NCBI GenBank assembly: GCA_025765595.1
Contig: JAIVFH010000220.1
Location: forward strand, 1 to 46,976
DNA from: Obelidium mucronatum
Taxonomy: Eukaryota; Chytridiomycota; Chytridiomycetes; Chytridiales; Chytriomycetaceae
Direction: 5' to 3'
DNA: 46,976 nucleotides
The notes under the pieces are model-generated. The model saw only the letters and a list, made by a program, of their open reading frames with translations. It had not been told where the DNA came from and ran no database searches. Position 1 is the first letter of the stretch. Each line of letters starts with the position of its first letter. A program made the translations under genes and the position numbers. Positions 1 to 10,424 of this stretch are shown one piece after another.

Positions 1-22
1 CGTTATTAATTTAATATCCAAC

Positions 23-1166
23 ATGCTGCTAACATCTGCTCGGCTTCCTTTGGTTCTCTTTTCTAGCTTGAATTTGGTTACGAATTGTCTGGCTGGCTCC
101 GTGGACCAACTTGATGCCCTCAGTCTTCGCCAACGCCCCATCTTTTCCAGACTCTGAGTTCTGCTCCGGTGATCCAGGCCAACTGTTGTTTCTTACTCCG
201 AAGCTTCTTTGCCCATAAATGGTTACTGCGGACTCTCTCTTCTACTACACGTCGACTCTTGCATTGGCAAACTCAAAACCAACCCTTTTGATTCTTGCAT
301 CTTTGGACTCCGCCATGATTTGGGCGAATGTTTTGCGCAAAACAAGGACATTGTGAGTCGCGCCAACGCTGTTGTTGTTGCGCCTTACTTTGGCTGCAAA
401 AGCGCACAAAACGCTGTTCGGCAGACTTGTCTCTCCGGCGAACTCTGCTGGGCAACTTGCAACGGCTTCGCGGGAAATGAATTCCCTCTGACTGGAACGG
501 ACTCTCCCTTCACAATTACGGATAATGTTGTCCTCGCCACAAGGAAACAGTATCCCTCGATTAAAAACGTGGTTGTGGTTGGATTTTCTCTTGGCGCGCA
601 ATTTGTCAATCATTATGCTGCCGTGACGATTCTACCGGATTCGATTCCAATGCGTTTTGTATTTGCCAGTGCGTCAGGGTATTTGTATCTCGACACAAAG
701 CGGCCAACTGCTTCGGGTAGCTTTAAGAACTACAATCCGAAAAATTGCCTTGGTTTTAATGATTGGAAGTACGGTTTGGATTATTATCCTGGACTCGAAT
801 CTCCTCAAGGTAATTGGCTTTCTTCATCTTCCAGTTAATGTTTACAGATATTTCACAGTGATTGCGTCTCGTCTGCTGAGCCGAAACCTAACAATCGTCG
901 CTTTAAAGTACGATAATGGTTGTGGGGGTGGATTCACATGCTCCTGTGAAGTGTTGGCCCAGTCAAGCGGAGATGCAAACCGTTATATTCTGGGACAAAC
1001 ATACTATACCTACCTCTCACAGTCACAAGGAAAATCTTCCGGTCTGTTTTATGCAGAAATCAAGACTTGTGGGCACAATACTTGCTGTTTCTATAATGAT
1101 GTAGATGTTCAGACTGTTCTTTTCGGCGCGGCAGTTGTGTTTCCAGTTTCTACTATATGCCAGTAG
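23..1166 (+). CDS. Secreted alpha/beta-hydrolase-fold protein (gene model partly uncertain)
   Basis: An ATG at 23 opens a hydrophobic leader (MLLTSARLPLVLFSS) that looks like a signal peptide, so the product is probably secreted. The reading frame must change before about 206, by an intron (a possible 123-203 GT-AG) or an indel. The main exon runs to 809, a 49-bp intron (810-858) follows, and the last exon ends at the TAG at 1164. The nucleophile elbow is visible as VVVGFSLGAQFVNHYA near 567-615, a GxSxG motif. The later segments SRNLTIVALKYDNG and TCGHN supply plausible acidic and His positions of a catalytic triad. The pattern (elbow, then a YLYLD strand, then a WKYGL region, then a C-terminal GH) is one I associate with uncharacterised fungal and bacterial alpha/beta-hydrolases. 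The substrate cannot be inferred. The first-exon junction is the weak point. Confidence 0.6.
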
Positions 1167-1490
1167 CCACGTCTTCCAATCCATCCTTGCCATCAAAAAG
1201 CTCATTTTTCTCTCTTCGCCATTCTGGTTTCTTACTTGGGGCAGTTTCTTTGGTCCTTTCGCTTCTTTAGATTCTCATCTGTTTAAAGATCCTTGGCTTT
1301 CATAGGCGTCATAATTGTATACAACCAAAGATTGAAGTAAATAAACCTGCTAATGGACTTGAGGGCCATAGAATAAGAGGATTAAACGAACTCGTTCTTC
1401 AAGTCATTGCATCAGAAGATAACGCGTCAAAAGATATGCTCCATCAAAGCAAGTTTCAATTTATTGATGAGTGCTGTGCAGACAGACCGC
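1167..1490. other. Intergenic, convergent 3' ends
   Basis: This stretch lies between the stop of the hydrolase on the plus strand and the stop of the zinc-finger gene on the minus strand. It contains an AATAAA-like word near 1339 that could serve as a polyadenylation signal. I see no coding frame, RNA gene or repeat in it. Confidence 0.5.
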
Positions 1491-2337
1491 TCAGCCAAAC
1501 GTCTCCTTTGGTTGTTTCAAAGCAGACCCAGCTCCCTTTCCATGATCTCTCCAACAGTGTTGATCCAACGATTCTAACGTCTTGTAATACCTCCCACACT
1601 CATTACAAGGGATCGTTCTCTGGTTCCGCGCATAAATTTCCCTCTTTTCCTCATGCTTCAAACTGTGGTTATCCAAACTGCACTTTTGTTTGGCATGGTA
1701 GTCACAGCCAGGGAATGTGCATGAATAAGGTCTCTCGCCAGTGTGTCCACGCATGTGGACCGTGAGCCGATTGTTGGTGGTATATGAGGCATGGCAGAGT
1801 GTGCACTTGAATCTTCTTTCTTTGGTATGGGTGGCTAAATGCGCTTTTAAGGTGCCAGATGCTCCACATATTTTCAGACAGCTGGGGTGTGGGCACTGGT
1901 GGAGGGTTTGTCTTGTACGGTGTCTTGGCTTGTGATGCAATGTAGCAACATGAGGCGTCGAACATGGTTGTCGGGGAAAGTCGCCGTCGCTGTAGAAGTC
2001 CCCTTGCGATGGAGCTTGGCTGCTGTCAAATCGTGATTCTTGTGATGAGTTTTCGCGCTGCATGACAGCTTTGAATCTTAAGGATGAATAGCAGGCGTGT
2101 CCACTGTACCTTTAACCCAGAATCACTGCCTGGCACATTAGAAAATTCAATATTCTTATGTCCCAGACCTCGAGGGCTTTGAGGAGCTACGTTGATCTCG
2201 CCGTAGGGAGTAAATAGGTTTCTACTTGGTTGAAGGCTGTTCAACTCATCCACCTTATGCACCAGCACTTGGTAGTAGTCGATAAATGGATTAAATGAAG
2301 CCAGTTCGGTCGCATAGGAGTTGCTGAGTCTTTGCAT
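1491..2337 (-). CDS. C2H2 zinc-finger protein
   Basis: Two exons, 2337-2110 and 2057-1491, are joined across a 52-bp GT-AG intron (2058-2109) without a phase change. The product is 264 aa. The N-terminal 90 residues are low in recognisable features and rich in Ser and Gln. Residues from about 130 carry tandem C2H2 fingers: CPHPSCLKICGASGTLKAH, then CTLCHASYTTNNRLTVHMRG with the canonical HTGERPY linker, then CTFPGCDYHAKQKCSLDNH, then a more distant CNECGRYYKTLESLDQH. The HTGERPY linker and TFIIIA-like spacing indicate DNA binding, so it is probably a transcription factor. Targets are unknown. The stop is TGA at 1491-1493. Confidence 0.75.
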
Positions 2338-2520
2338 TGGTGTTTTGCTTTTGAGTTACTTTTGTGTTCCATTTTACAGGTGCAGTCCACTCTTGCCAAG
2401 ACTGCCAGGTCGCTGAAAAAAAAAAATGCATGCCAACCTAACTTTGAGCCCACTTTTAGCACAGATACATCGCAACAATTATATTACAACATTATGCATA
2501 AATTTATTCGCTCGGTATGA

Positions 2521-5148
2521 TCATTGTTCGAGGTTGACGTTCCAGGAAGCCAACTTAAATCTACCAATACAGCTCGATATGCTTATGGTCGTAAGTGCTG
2601 CGTCAGTAAATAACATCAGCATAAAGAAAAGAAAACTCAACTCTTGTTGCTTAAATGGTTTCACCACAACATTGTCCATTGCTGCAGCCAGAAGTGCCTG
2701 AATTTGCTCATTCCGTGCATTTCCTGTCACACCCACTATTGGAGTCCTACTCCTTATTTTTTCGGTTTCCATTTCTCGTATTTTTGCTGTCGCCTCCTTG
2801 CCGTCCATTACTTTAAGAAAAAAAAAAAGATAAGCACAAGTTGCCTTGACGACTTGGGAAGGGTACCTGGCATTTCTACATCCATAAAGACAACAGTAAA
2901 ACAAGTCGCAGTCACCATTTCAAATGCTTTTAAGCCATTCGCAGCTTCCCTGCATTCATACCCTGCGCGTTTCACTATATTTGATAAAATCTTTCTATTG
3001 ATGTCCTTATCGTCAACTACCAAGATCATATTCATTTTCGCTTCAAGTGGATCCACAGAAGCAATCGAGTTCGCAGAGATTGTTATCTCCGATGGAGCCA
3101 ATCTACTCGCACTTTGATGATTATCTAATGAAACATCGCTTTTTGCTAAAGGTATCGTGAAGGAGAACGTTGATCCTTGCCCTTTTACGCTTTCAACTTC
3201 AAAAAACCCTTCCTGTTCAAAACATGTCAACTTGGTAAAAAAATATGTCAAAACAACAAACCATTTGTTCCACGATCTTTTTTGAGATGTATAAGCCTAG
3301 CCCAGATCCACCATATTGTGTGTGCGTCTATGATATGCGAGTTGTAACAGGGCGGACGAACTTTGATTCAAATACCTTTTGATTTGCCTGTTGGAACTTT
3401 TGAAATAAAGAAGCGCGCTCTTCAAGTGTCATGCCAATTCCTGAATCCTCAATGGAAACACGCAGTGCCAATCTTGGCGAATATTCGCTTTTCTCTGCAA
3501 CCTTGGCGACGACGCGTATCTTTTTGAAATTGACGTTCTGAGTGAATTTAATTGCATTTGTGAATAAGTTGATGATGATTTGTGTGATTCTGACACGATC
3601 GCCAATTAAGACAAGGTCGGGGTTGGTTTTCAGCAAATCTTGGAATACAATTTCGTATTTCGTTTCTTTGAGTTGAAGCTGGGCTCGGAAGGATTCAATG
3701 ACTTGAGTTATTACATCAGTCACAGTGAAGCTCTGGAGATCCAGCGTCATCATTTTCATACTAGTGGTCATACAAATTGAAAGGAATGAGTATTTCACTG
3801 ATGGCAGTTGGATGCTTACTTGATTTTAGAGAGATGCAATACGTCATCCGCGATCGATTTCTGGTGAGTGGCACATAATGCAATCGACTCGCATTCCGCC
3901 AGCCCACGTTCTACTTCCCCAGATATCGACTTCAAGAGTTTCTCATTTTTAATATTTTCCTCATTGTCACGGCACTGTAAATCAAATCTCCCAAGAAGTT
4001 TTTTGACACGAGTCAAGGAAGCTGAAATAAACTCATTGCAATGCGTGATTCCATTTAACGGGTTCCGAATTTCGTGGCAAACCATATCAATAAACATTTC
4101 TTGCAGATGTCTGGTTTCTTCAGCTTCTTCTGCCCGGACTCTTTCCATGGCGGCAAGCTCTTGGACAGCTTGGAGGCGTTCTGATTCCAGTCGTTTTTGC
4201 TCGGATATATTGATCCCACACCCCATGAAGCCCAGCTATGAAACAGATTTAAGACAAAGGCCGAAGAAGAATAGTCATGGCTTCCATATTATTACCAGAG
4301 TATTCGTGTTTTTGTCAACCAAAGGTCGGAAATCAATCCAGAGATGTGTGCATGGACCGGAAATCATTGGCATTTCCGTAAAAACTTGAGTCAAGGTCTT
4401 CATTGCATGCAATTGAGCAGCAGCAAACTTTTGGAAACCATCAGGGTGGACAAAGTTGCTGAATGGTGGAATCTTATCGATTCCCCAGTCCTGCTCTGCC
4501 AAGCCAATGAATTCATAGAATCTATTATTAACATGAACAACTTTTCCCTGATAATTAAAATAAATTAATTCTGGTTAACAGTGTTTAAGTAGTGTGCAAC
4601 TACCTGAACATCATACAAGGCTAGTGAGCAAGGTGCCAATTCGACCATTCTTTGCATTCCTTTGACTTTATTGTCATTCGCTACTTTGATTTTTGGCTGT
4701 AATTCCGTCTGCAGATTTGTTGCTTCCGTATGAGTCAAGAAGCTTGAGTGAACAATCTTAAAAAAAAAGCGCGGGTAAGAACAATATTATAGTGAGGGCT
4801 CGTGAAGTTACCCCGTTCAAAATTTTGAGTTTCAGCAAGATCATGCTGGTTTTGGACGTGATCCCTTCTTCATCCAATAACCGCCCAGACCATTCAATCT
4901 CACAAACCGAACCAATCACAGGCTTCATCAATATTTCCCTTCTTGAAAAAACAGTTGAAAGAACTTCCAGAGGACATTTGCAGGCTACTTCCACTGGACC
5001 TTTTGACATCTTTGGCAAACTCATTGACAACAAGCCAGCACTTGAACGCGTCCACTATTGGTTGACCCATAATAATCGGCATGGACGCAGCAAAGAATTT
5101 AGACCGTTGTTCATCAGACACATTTGACGAGGAGGGAATATTAGACAT
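2521..5148 (-). CDS. PAS-containing hybrid histidine kinase, 5' end disturbed
   Basis: A multi-exon gene encodes, from N to C terminus: a PAS-like segment (5033-4812), a second PAS region (VPNNRFYEFIGL-like, about 4660-4250, ending LGFMGCGINISEQK), a coiled linker, a HisKA domain with the phospho-accepting His in MVCHEIRNPLNG (4090-4050), a HATPase domain with N box INLFTNAIKFTQ, G1 box EDSGIGM and G2 box GGSGLGLYISKK, and a receiver with DD in VVDDKD, the phosphoacceptor Asp in FMDVEMPVMDG and Lys in VVKPF. All key residues of a functional two-component phosphorelay sensor are present. Introns are short, for example 48 bp at 3342-3389. Near 4999-5004 the frame shifts by one base in AAAAGG, either an extra base or a 29-nt mini-intron. 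The apparent ATG (5146-5148) lies inside the terminal repeat of the neighbouring mobile element, so the true 5' end may be missing. Confidence 0.85.
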
Positions 5149-5154
5149 GTGCCG
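5144..5154 (+). repeat. Left terminal inverted repeat
   Basis: GACATGTGCCG matches the inverse of 7097-7107 in all 11 bases. The TIR core ACATGT is itself palindromic and supplies an ATG on both strands. The minus-strand ATG is the one that opens the current histidine-kinase frame. Confidence 0.75.
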
Positions 5155-5492
5155 TTTTTTTTTATTTAGCGATTATCATCGATGTTCAACTATCGATGAT
5201 CGTTGGATATAGGTTTACCGTAATTATCGCTAAACCACGGTATTCTCATCGATATTTATAGAGGTTTATAGCAATAAATAAGAAAATATCATAATTCTCT
5301 TTATTTGACAATAACCACACGATAAATTATCGTGACAATGCGATAACAACTCGATCGAAAAAAAAGAACAAAGAAACGCTGCCCTCAACCACCCGACCAG
5401 TCCCTTGATTGGGCTTTACGGTAGTGCGGGTAGATGGAATGGTGTTGGTGGAATCTGCGAGCTATTTTTGTGCGAGTGGCGGGATTTGCAAG

Positions 5493-5907
5493 ATGGAATT
5501 GTCTTGGAATCTTTGCAGGTGTGATCTTGCTCTCTCAACTCGTGAACAGCCGCTAAAGGAACTGCCGCTGTCATATAAGGTGTGGGTTGTTAGTAGAGTC
5601 GGTCCGATGCTCATAGTCACATAGGTTGGATAGCGGATCGTGTTGGTTCTATCGTCGTCATTCTTTAATACTCGTTCATCATCGATAAGGTAGCATTGGG
5701 TTTTTATTCTCTTTCAGTATAATAAAATAATGGAATTGTCTTGGAATCTTTGCAGGTGTGATCTTGCTCTCTCAACTCGTGAACAGCCGCTAAAGGAACT
5801 GCCGCTGTCATATAAGGTTGGATAGCGGATCGTGTTGGTTCTATCGTCGTCATTCTTTAATACTCGTTCATCATCGATAAGGTGTGATCTTGCTCTCTCA
5901 ACTCGTG
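5493..5907. repeat. Nested direct repeats inside the TIR element
   Basis: An 89-bp unit at 5493-5581 is repeated at 5730-5818. A 68-bp unit at 5624-5691 is repeated at 5816-5883 and overlaps the end of the second 89-bp copy. A third, 27-bp piece of the first unit follows at 5881-5907. The copies are essentially identical, so the duplication is recent. The arrangement looks like patchwork template switching during gap repair. No gene is recognisable here, although one frame of the unit (ELSWNLCRCDLAL...) is open. Confidence 0.7.
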
Positions 5908-5913
5908 TATTGT

Positions 5914-6579
5914 TCTAGTAAGTATCAAATCCCCCACTTTGATCCTGCCCTTCCATTCTCTTCCTCAGAAACACCTACCGCTGCTTCCCACAACTCATCC
6001 ATCGGAAGCGGCGGTGTCCGTGCGGCTTCCTTCTTTAGAATGATTTCAAACCTGCTCCCTGGCTCAAACCACTCCCCCGATGGTCTGATCAACACCAAAA
6101 AACGTACCCTACAACAACAGGACTTCCACAAACAACTCAACAACCGCATCATCGTCATCATACCAACAACCCACCGCCAACCGTCCTCGCGCAACCTCCA
6201 CATCCGCTGCCATAAATCCCTCCAAATCACCATTCCCCAAATCCCCTTCTTCCTCCTTCTACAACGCTCCAAAGACTCCAAAAACTCCACGAACCGCCTT
6301 TTTCCGGTTTGGTCAAGGCGCTCGAACACCCAACGCGCCAACTGCACAGCAAGCGCTGTTCCATACTTGGCCATGAGATCCTCGTCTCTCGGCGGGTACA
6401 ATAGCTCTGGCCCAAACACCCCCACTCAAGGCACATTCACAGATACCCATTCCAACAACAACAATAACAGCAATGCTGCCGCAGTCGAAACATCTACAGG
6501 AGGAGGAGGAGGCGTTGGAGGAGCCCCGATTCCATCTGATGGGTCCTCGATCCATTTCAACAAACTGCCTCACGCGTAG
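5914..6579 (+). pseudogene. Captured Ser/Thr/Pro/Asn-rich coding fragment, frame-broken
   Basis: Protein-like composition runs through this stretch but jumps between three plus-strand frames. The first segment contains FSSSETPTAASHNSS, the second contains KSPSSSFYNAPKTPKTPRTA and FRFGQGARTPNAP, and the third contains RSSSLGGYNSSGPNTPTQ, a run of Asn and a Gly run. Breaks fall near 6115 and 6370. This is what a decayed low-complexity exon of a host regulatory protein would look like. I cannot identify the donor. A long minus-strand open frame over the same bases is Trp/Arg-rich and looks like an antisense shadow. Confidence 0.45.
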
Positions 6580-6587
6580 TATTGCAA

Positions 6588-6767
6588 AGACGCGCCAGTT
6601 CCTCGAAATTAACGTCGGGGCTTGTCGTCATTTTACGGCTATGGATCTGCATGATTCTGGATCGCGCTTCTTCAGTTGGTAATGGAAACTCGATTTTACG
6701 GTCCAAACGGCCGGATCGAGAAGAGCCGGGTCCAAAATGTTGATACGGTTCGTCGCGGCAATCACCT
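6588..6767 (-). pseudogene. Fragment of 26S proteasome regulatory ATPase RPT5 (PSMC3 family)
   Basis: Read on the minus strand, this piece gives [16 protein letters not shown], a one-base deletion near 6718, then [20 protein letters not shown] and [20 protein letters not shown] followed by LAR. This is the AAA second-region-of-homology segment typical of RPT5, whose [14 protein letters not shown] and SPDVN words distinguish it from other RPT subunits. Only about 58 codons are present. Similarity stops after LAR (near 6588), and upstream is an AG acceptor-like boundary, so the piece came from genomic DNA with part of an intron rather than from an mRNA copy. It cannot make an ATPase and is best read as cargo captured by the TIR element. 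The intact RPT5 gene must lie elsewhere. Confidence 0.8.
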
Positions 6768-7096
6768 GTGTCACAGAATTACATTCCTATCTATGGAACA
6801 TCGTCAAAGGGATTATTCATTCAACCACAATGTATACCTTCAGAAACCAGCAGCGATACCCGTAGAGAACCGAGGAAAATGAGTGACTGAAATATAAATA
6901 AAGTTTTATTTTAATTATTTCACTATTCTATTGCTAGGAGTATAATTTTTATGACAGTTTATTTTTACGTTATTTATTTATTTTATTTAGCGATAAAATA
7001 TGCCTCGATACGATGAGCGCTAAATCGCAATAAAACACGCTAAAAAAATATAGTTTATTATAGTTTATTATCGATGTATCGATCGCCGGTAAAAAC

Positions 7097-7107
7097 CGGC
7101 ACATGTC
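7097..7107 (-). repeat. Right terminal inverted repeat
   Basis: CGGCACATGTC is the exact inverse complement of 5144-5154 and is followed by the second TA. Just inside it is a small GCCGGTAAAAACCGGC hairpin (7085-7100), which the left end lacks, so the similarity between the termini ends after the first 11 bases. Confidence 0.75.
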
Positions 7108-7109
7108 TA

Positions 7110-7215
7110 TTGATGATTTTGCACAGGGCTCGACTGGGCCACAGGTCGCATACTTCTTCTCTTCTAGACTCAGCGTTCTTTGAGAACGACACGAGGACGT
7201 ACGGTCTGGCACTGT
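7110..7215 (-). other. Possible displaced upstream exon of the histidine kinase
   Basis: Immediately beyond the right end of the TIR element the minus strand has an open frame of about 35 codons (ARPYVLVSFSKNAESRREEV, then CDLWPSRALCKII). If the element and one TA are subtracted, this frame runs straight into the NIPSSSNVSDEQ frame of the kinase without a stop. It is preceded by an AG at 7216-7217 region that could be an acceptor. This supports an insertion into coding sequence, but the peptide has no family match I can name and a 35-codon open frame can occur by chance. Confidence 0.35.
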
Positions 7216-7392
7216 GTCCAGAAGTTCTTTAAACGTGGTGAGCATTGTTCTTGTTAATGGGTGTGCTGATTTTTTGATGTTATTTTAGGGGAAAGAATCC
7301 AGACAATGGGGGAAAAGATTACTGAGTGTAGATCGAGTCGCATCCACTGCATTGTTTGGTTGTTTGAGCAAAAGTTAAAAAAATAAAATAAA

Positions 7393-9389
7393 ATGAAAGA
7401 CGTCTTTGCGGCGGTGCGAATTCTGCGCGATTCGAACGCAGCGAAAGAAAACAGCGACGCGAATTGGAAGACGGAATACGAAAAGCTTCTGTTTCTGTGA
7501 GTCGCCGTGGCTGCGCCTTCTGCTGGGTGGAGCACTCAAAACACGCAAAGCACAAACAAACTGATGGACGGCCACTCGGCTGCAATCAACGACTCGTTCC
7601 ATGCGGATGTGGAAAAACTGGAGACGCTTGAAAAGTCGCTGGAAAGACACGAACTCGAAACTGCAAAGAACCAAGAATTGTAAGCAGAACACAAGTGGGG
7701 TGGAATACCAATTAAACAGCACTAATTGATTCAGGAACGATCGAACTAATCTGCTTAGAGAAGCGGCAAAACATCTCGAAGCACACTGTAAATACCTTGA
7801 ATCCCAGCTCTTCAAACTTGACGCGTCTTATTCCAATGCCATGACCCATATCGACTCTCTTGCTGAAACTGTTGACTCCTTTGCGCATGAGAATACCCTG
7901 TTTCGCCAAGCATTCACACGGGCCAATGCTGTTTCGAAAAGGTTAGGTGCATTGGATGCTTTTGAGCCAGCGCTTTTGGAGAAAATAACCAACTTGAAAA
8001 CTCAAGTAATTCAGGTTAGAAAATCTTCTTGCTTTGAATTCGCGATTCGTAATTCTGCTAATATGCTTGCAATTAATTGACAGCTTAACCTCGCGGTGGC
8101 AGCATCAAAAGTGAAGTCAGGGCAAGTGGAAAAACTGACACAGAAAGTGGACGATTGCGAATACATGGTCAACTCCCTTCGGGATGACAATCGCGCCCTC
8201 ATTGAGACTCTTGATTCTTTGAAACGAGACAATTTGGCGGTAGCAGCTGAACGGGATGGGTTTAAAAAGGACGCAATTGAAAAGGTTAGTACTTGAATTA
8301 TCAAACGAATTCAATTCTAAGACAAAAAACCGAATAATTGTTTATAAGGCCTTGCTGTTGACTCAAAAGACAAATCTATTGGAAGCAAGCTCAAAAACCG
8401 TTTCTGAAATTACTGCCAGTGTTGAATTGGTGTCTCAAGAACTGAACATACCGTTGAACTCCATCAAGAAATTGCAAGAGGTAATTTAAAACATGAGGAA
8501 CGGCTGAAGCATCTTTTTTTGAACACATATCTTACAGTCACTCTCCCTGAATACTGTTTCCACCGACTCCTCGATTCATCCTCCCTCAATTCAAACAACA
8601 TCTGCTTCACACTCACCTCAAGAGCAAGAGCAGAAACCCCATCAATTCAACAACCAACGAATCAACCAATTTTTCACTCGTTTTAAACCCTCAAACATAT
8701 CAACAGCTTCAAGAACCCCAAGCCAATCTACAGAAGAAACTGTAAAAGCAAATATTCTTGTACACCAGCAGTATCCAAAAACAGCATCCTCCACTTCAAT
8801 TGCCGCTCCTACAACTTTGTCACCAGCATTGGGCGATCCCTCGTATCCTACAGCCGGAATAGCAATACTGCCAGGAGAAAGCAGAATACCTTCACGCGTT
8901 GTGCACGAAAGTGAATGTTTTGAGCTGGATCATCGCAAAAGCATAGAAAGCCCGAGCCATCGTGGTGGCAGCTGTCGCAGCAATGATGAAAACCAGAATG
9001 AAACGACAGCAGGTCCTCCTCCAACGATCAGACGCGAACACAGAGACAGCCTTTATCAAAACTATTACGTTGTACCGTATAGACATCAGATTCAAGGAAA
9101 CAGTGGTGGAGAAGGTGCTGTCTTCGAAAGCCTCAAGGAAAGAGCGATGACCGCAGATCAAGACGGCCAATCTTTTTATTCCGCATTGAGTACCTCCAAA
9201 CACAATAGTTTCATTGAAGATGAAAAGCTCAAACCGAGTTTGAAACGGGCAGAACTGGTTGATTTGGAGGACGCGCTGGACCACCAAAATTCAGAATGCG
9301 ATGTGAATGGAGAGGAATTCGCGCGAAGCGTGACGCCGAAAGCGTCGTTTCAGATTGGTGATTTGACGCTGCAGAAGGATGGAATGTGA
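7393..9389 (+). CDS. Coiled-coil protein of unknown function
   Basis: Six exons (7393-7496, 7551-7679, 7735-8014, 8084-8284, 8349-8480, 8538-9389) join in frame through GT-AG introns of 54-69 bp into 565 aa. The first 280 residues are charged and heptad-like, for example VEKLETLEKSLERHELE and VEKLTQKVDDCEYMVNSLRD, consistent with an extended coiled coil. The C-terminal 280 residues are Ser/Thr/Pro/Gln-rich and probably disordered. I do not recognise the family. Structural, cytoskeletal or centrosomal roles would fit such a layout, but nothing in the sequence selects one. The start is the first ATG after an AAAATAAAATAAA stretch. Confidence 0.75.
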
Positions 9390-9434
9390 AATTCTCTTGA
9401 AATTCCAGATTTGTAATAAGATTATTATCCAAAA

Positions 9435-9617
9435 ATGAATCAAACAACCAGAATCATGAATTTTGCACACAAGGCGACCGGTTATTCGCTCATGGGACTA
9501 ACGGCTTTCCTCGCTGTCGACTTTGCTGTCAGGGCATTCAGAACAACGTCAAGGGCTGCTGCAGTGAAGCAGGAAAAGATTCAATCTCAACCAACGTCTG
9601 CCGAAGAGTCAAAATGA
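9435..9617 (+). CDS. Small single-TM protein, COX14-like (cytochrome oxidase assembly)
   Basis: A 60-aa ORF with an ATG at 9435 encodes a short basic N terminus, one hydrophobic segment (YSLMGLTAFLAVDFAVRAF) and a polar, Lys/Gln-rich tail. The order AHKATGYSLMGLTAFLAV resembles the AHRxTVxxLxGLT pattern of the fungal COX14 / cytochrome oxidase assembly family, which are inner mitochondrial membrane proteins of 60-80 aa regulating COX1 synthesis. Length and topology fit. Similarity in such short proteins is weak evidence, and another mitochondrial micro-protein is possible. It starts only 45 bp after the stop of the coiled-coil gene. Confidence 0.5.
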   Translation: MNQTTRIMNFAHKATGYSLMGLTAFLAVDFAVRAFRTTSRAAAVKQEKIQSQPTSAEESK

Positions 9618-9696
9618 TATCCACTCTTTTTTTACGCTCCAGAGTCCGTTTATTGCCTTTTCATTTGCTTTCAGTAGCGAATAAAACGCAGTTGCA

Positions 9697-10269
9697 TTGA
9701 TTTGGAAAAAGTGCAAAGTGCTGTCGTGCTGCATTAACCTGCAGACAGTGCAATATCGCCGGAAATGGAGGAACCGATTCACAGTTCGAACCCATAAGAA
9801 GAAGGGCCTGAGCCATTCTCAATGTGTTTTTAATACGTTGAAAACATCCCAACCTGAACTGAAGGCTTTTGAGACTAGTATTGAAGCAGCCAACAAAGAA
9901 TCAAAAACAACAGAGCAGCGTGAATTAACCTCAAGAAGAAAGCGGGCTGTTACGGTGCGAAAATTGGATTCTTTCGAAAATGCTCTCGACGATCTGAAGA
10001 ACGAGAAAAAGAAATGGCTGGATTTGATCCGTCTGCATACAATTGGTGACATTGGGGCTGAATCAAAAGAGGTTAGCGAAGTTGACAGAAGAAGTATCGC
10101 GGGAATCAAAACCTACGGACGGACGTCTATTCTTGATATTGAAATTGAGCCCACGGATTGGATATTTTCGATAATGTTCCGCCGACTTCATTTCGTCGTA
10201 ATCGAAGCCAGTGCTGAAGCGCATGAAAGAATAAGCGCAATGTATGGAGTATCTTGTCAATTGGAATAG
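9697..10269 (+). CDS. Hypothetical charged protein, start unresolved
   Basis: This 190-codon open frame has no ATG near its 5' end, so either an upstream exon is missing from the model or a frame break hides the start. The predicted peptide is basic and helical in character (RKWRNRFTVRTHKKKGLS, then LDSFENALDDLKNEKKKWLD) with a possible short coiled coil around 9970-10040. I recognise no family. The stop is TAG at 10267. Confidence 0.35.
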   Translation: MIWKKCKVLSCCINLQTVQYRRKWRNRFTVRTHKKKGLSHSQCVFNTLKTSQPELKAFETSIEAANKESKTTEQRELTSRRKRAVTVRKLDSFENALDDLKNEKKKWLDLIRLHTIGDIGAESKEVSEVDRRSIAGIKTYGRTSILDIEIEPTDWIFSIMFRRLHFVVIEASAEAHERISAMYGVSCQLE

Positions 10270-10424
10270 AGGAAGGGGAACTTTGAGGCAATCAATTCAG
10301 CTTAAGCCTTCACCGATATAAACAGGATCAAGTTGTGCATACTGTGTGGCCAGTGTGCCAGAAAAATCAAATCTGATTCCAAGGGTCACTTTTAGAAAGT
10401 AGCTGTTTCAAGATTTCTACAAAA

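Larger units (their letters stand above)
5144..7107. mobile_element. Non-autonomous TA-flanked TIR element carrying captured gene fragments (Pack-type)
   Basis: The two ends are a perfect 11-bp inverted repeat, GACATGTGCCG at 5144-5154 and its complement at 7097-7107. Each is flanked on the outside by TA (5142-5143 and 7108-7109), the target-site duplication expected of Tc1/mariner-like insertion. Subterminal DNA at both ends is AT-rich and repeats TTTAGCGATWA and ATCGATG words, which could be transposase-binding sites. No transposase-like frame is visible. Inside are nested direct repeats, a low-complexity coding fragment on the plus strand and an RPT5 fragment on the minus strand, each frame-broken. 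The element would be mobilised in trans by a related autonomous copy. The superfamily call rests only on TA and the TIRs. Confidence 0.65.

Noticed and set aside
5001..5033. A 29-nt intron in the histidine kinase
   Set aside because: Far shorter than the 42-116 bp introns seen elsewhere. A single extra base in AAAAGG explains the frame change better.
5925..6425. 166-codon minus-strand open frame in the TIR element
   Set aside because: Trp/Arg-rich composition opposite a Ser/Pro/Thr-rich plus strand, as expected of an antisense shadow. The plus strand has the protein-like signal.
6970..7245. Minus-strand 91-codon frame running through the right TIR
   Set aside because: It mixes TIR sequence with flanking DNA and ends in AT-rich subterminal repeats, so it is not a gene as such. 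Only the +2 frame of the flank was kept as a possible kinase exon.
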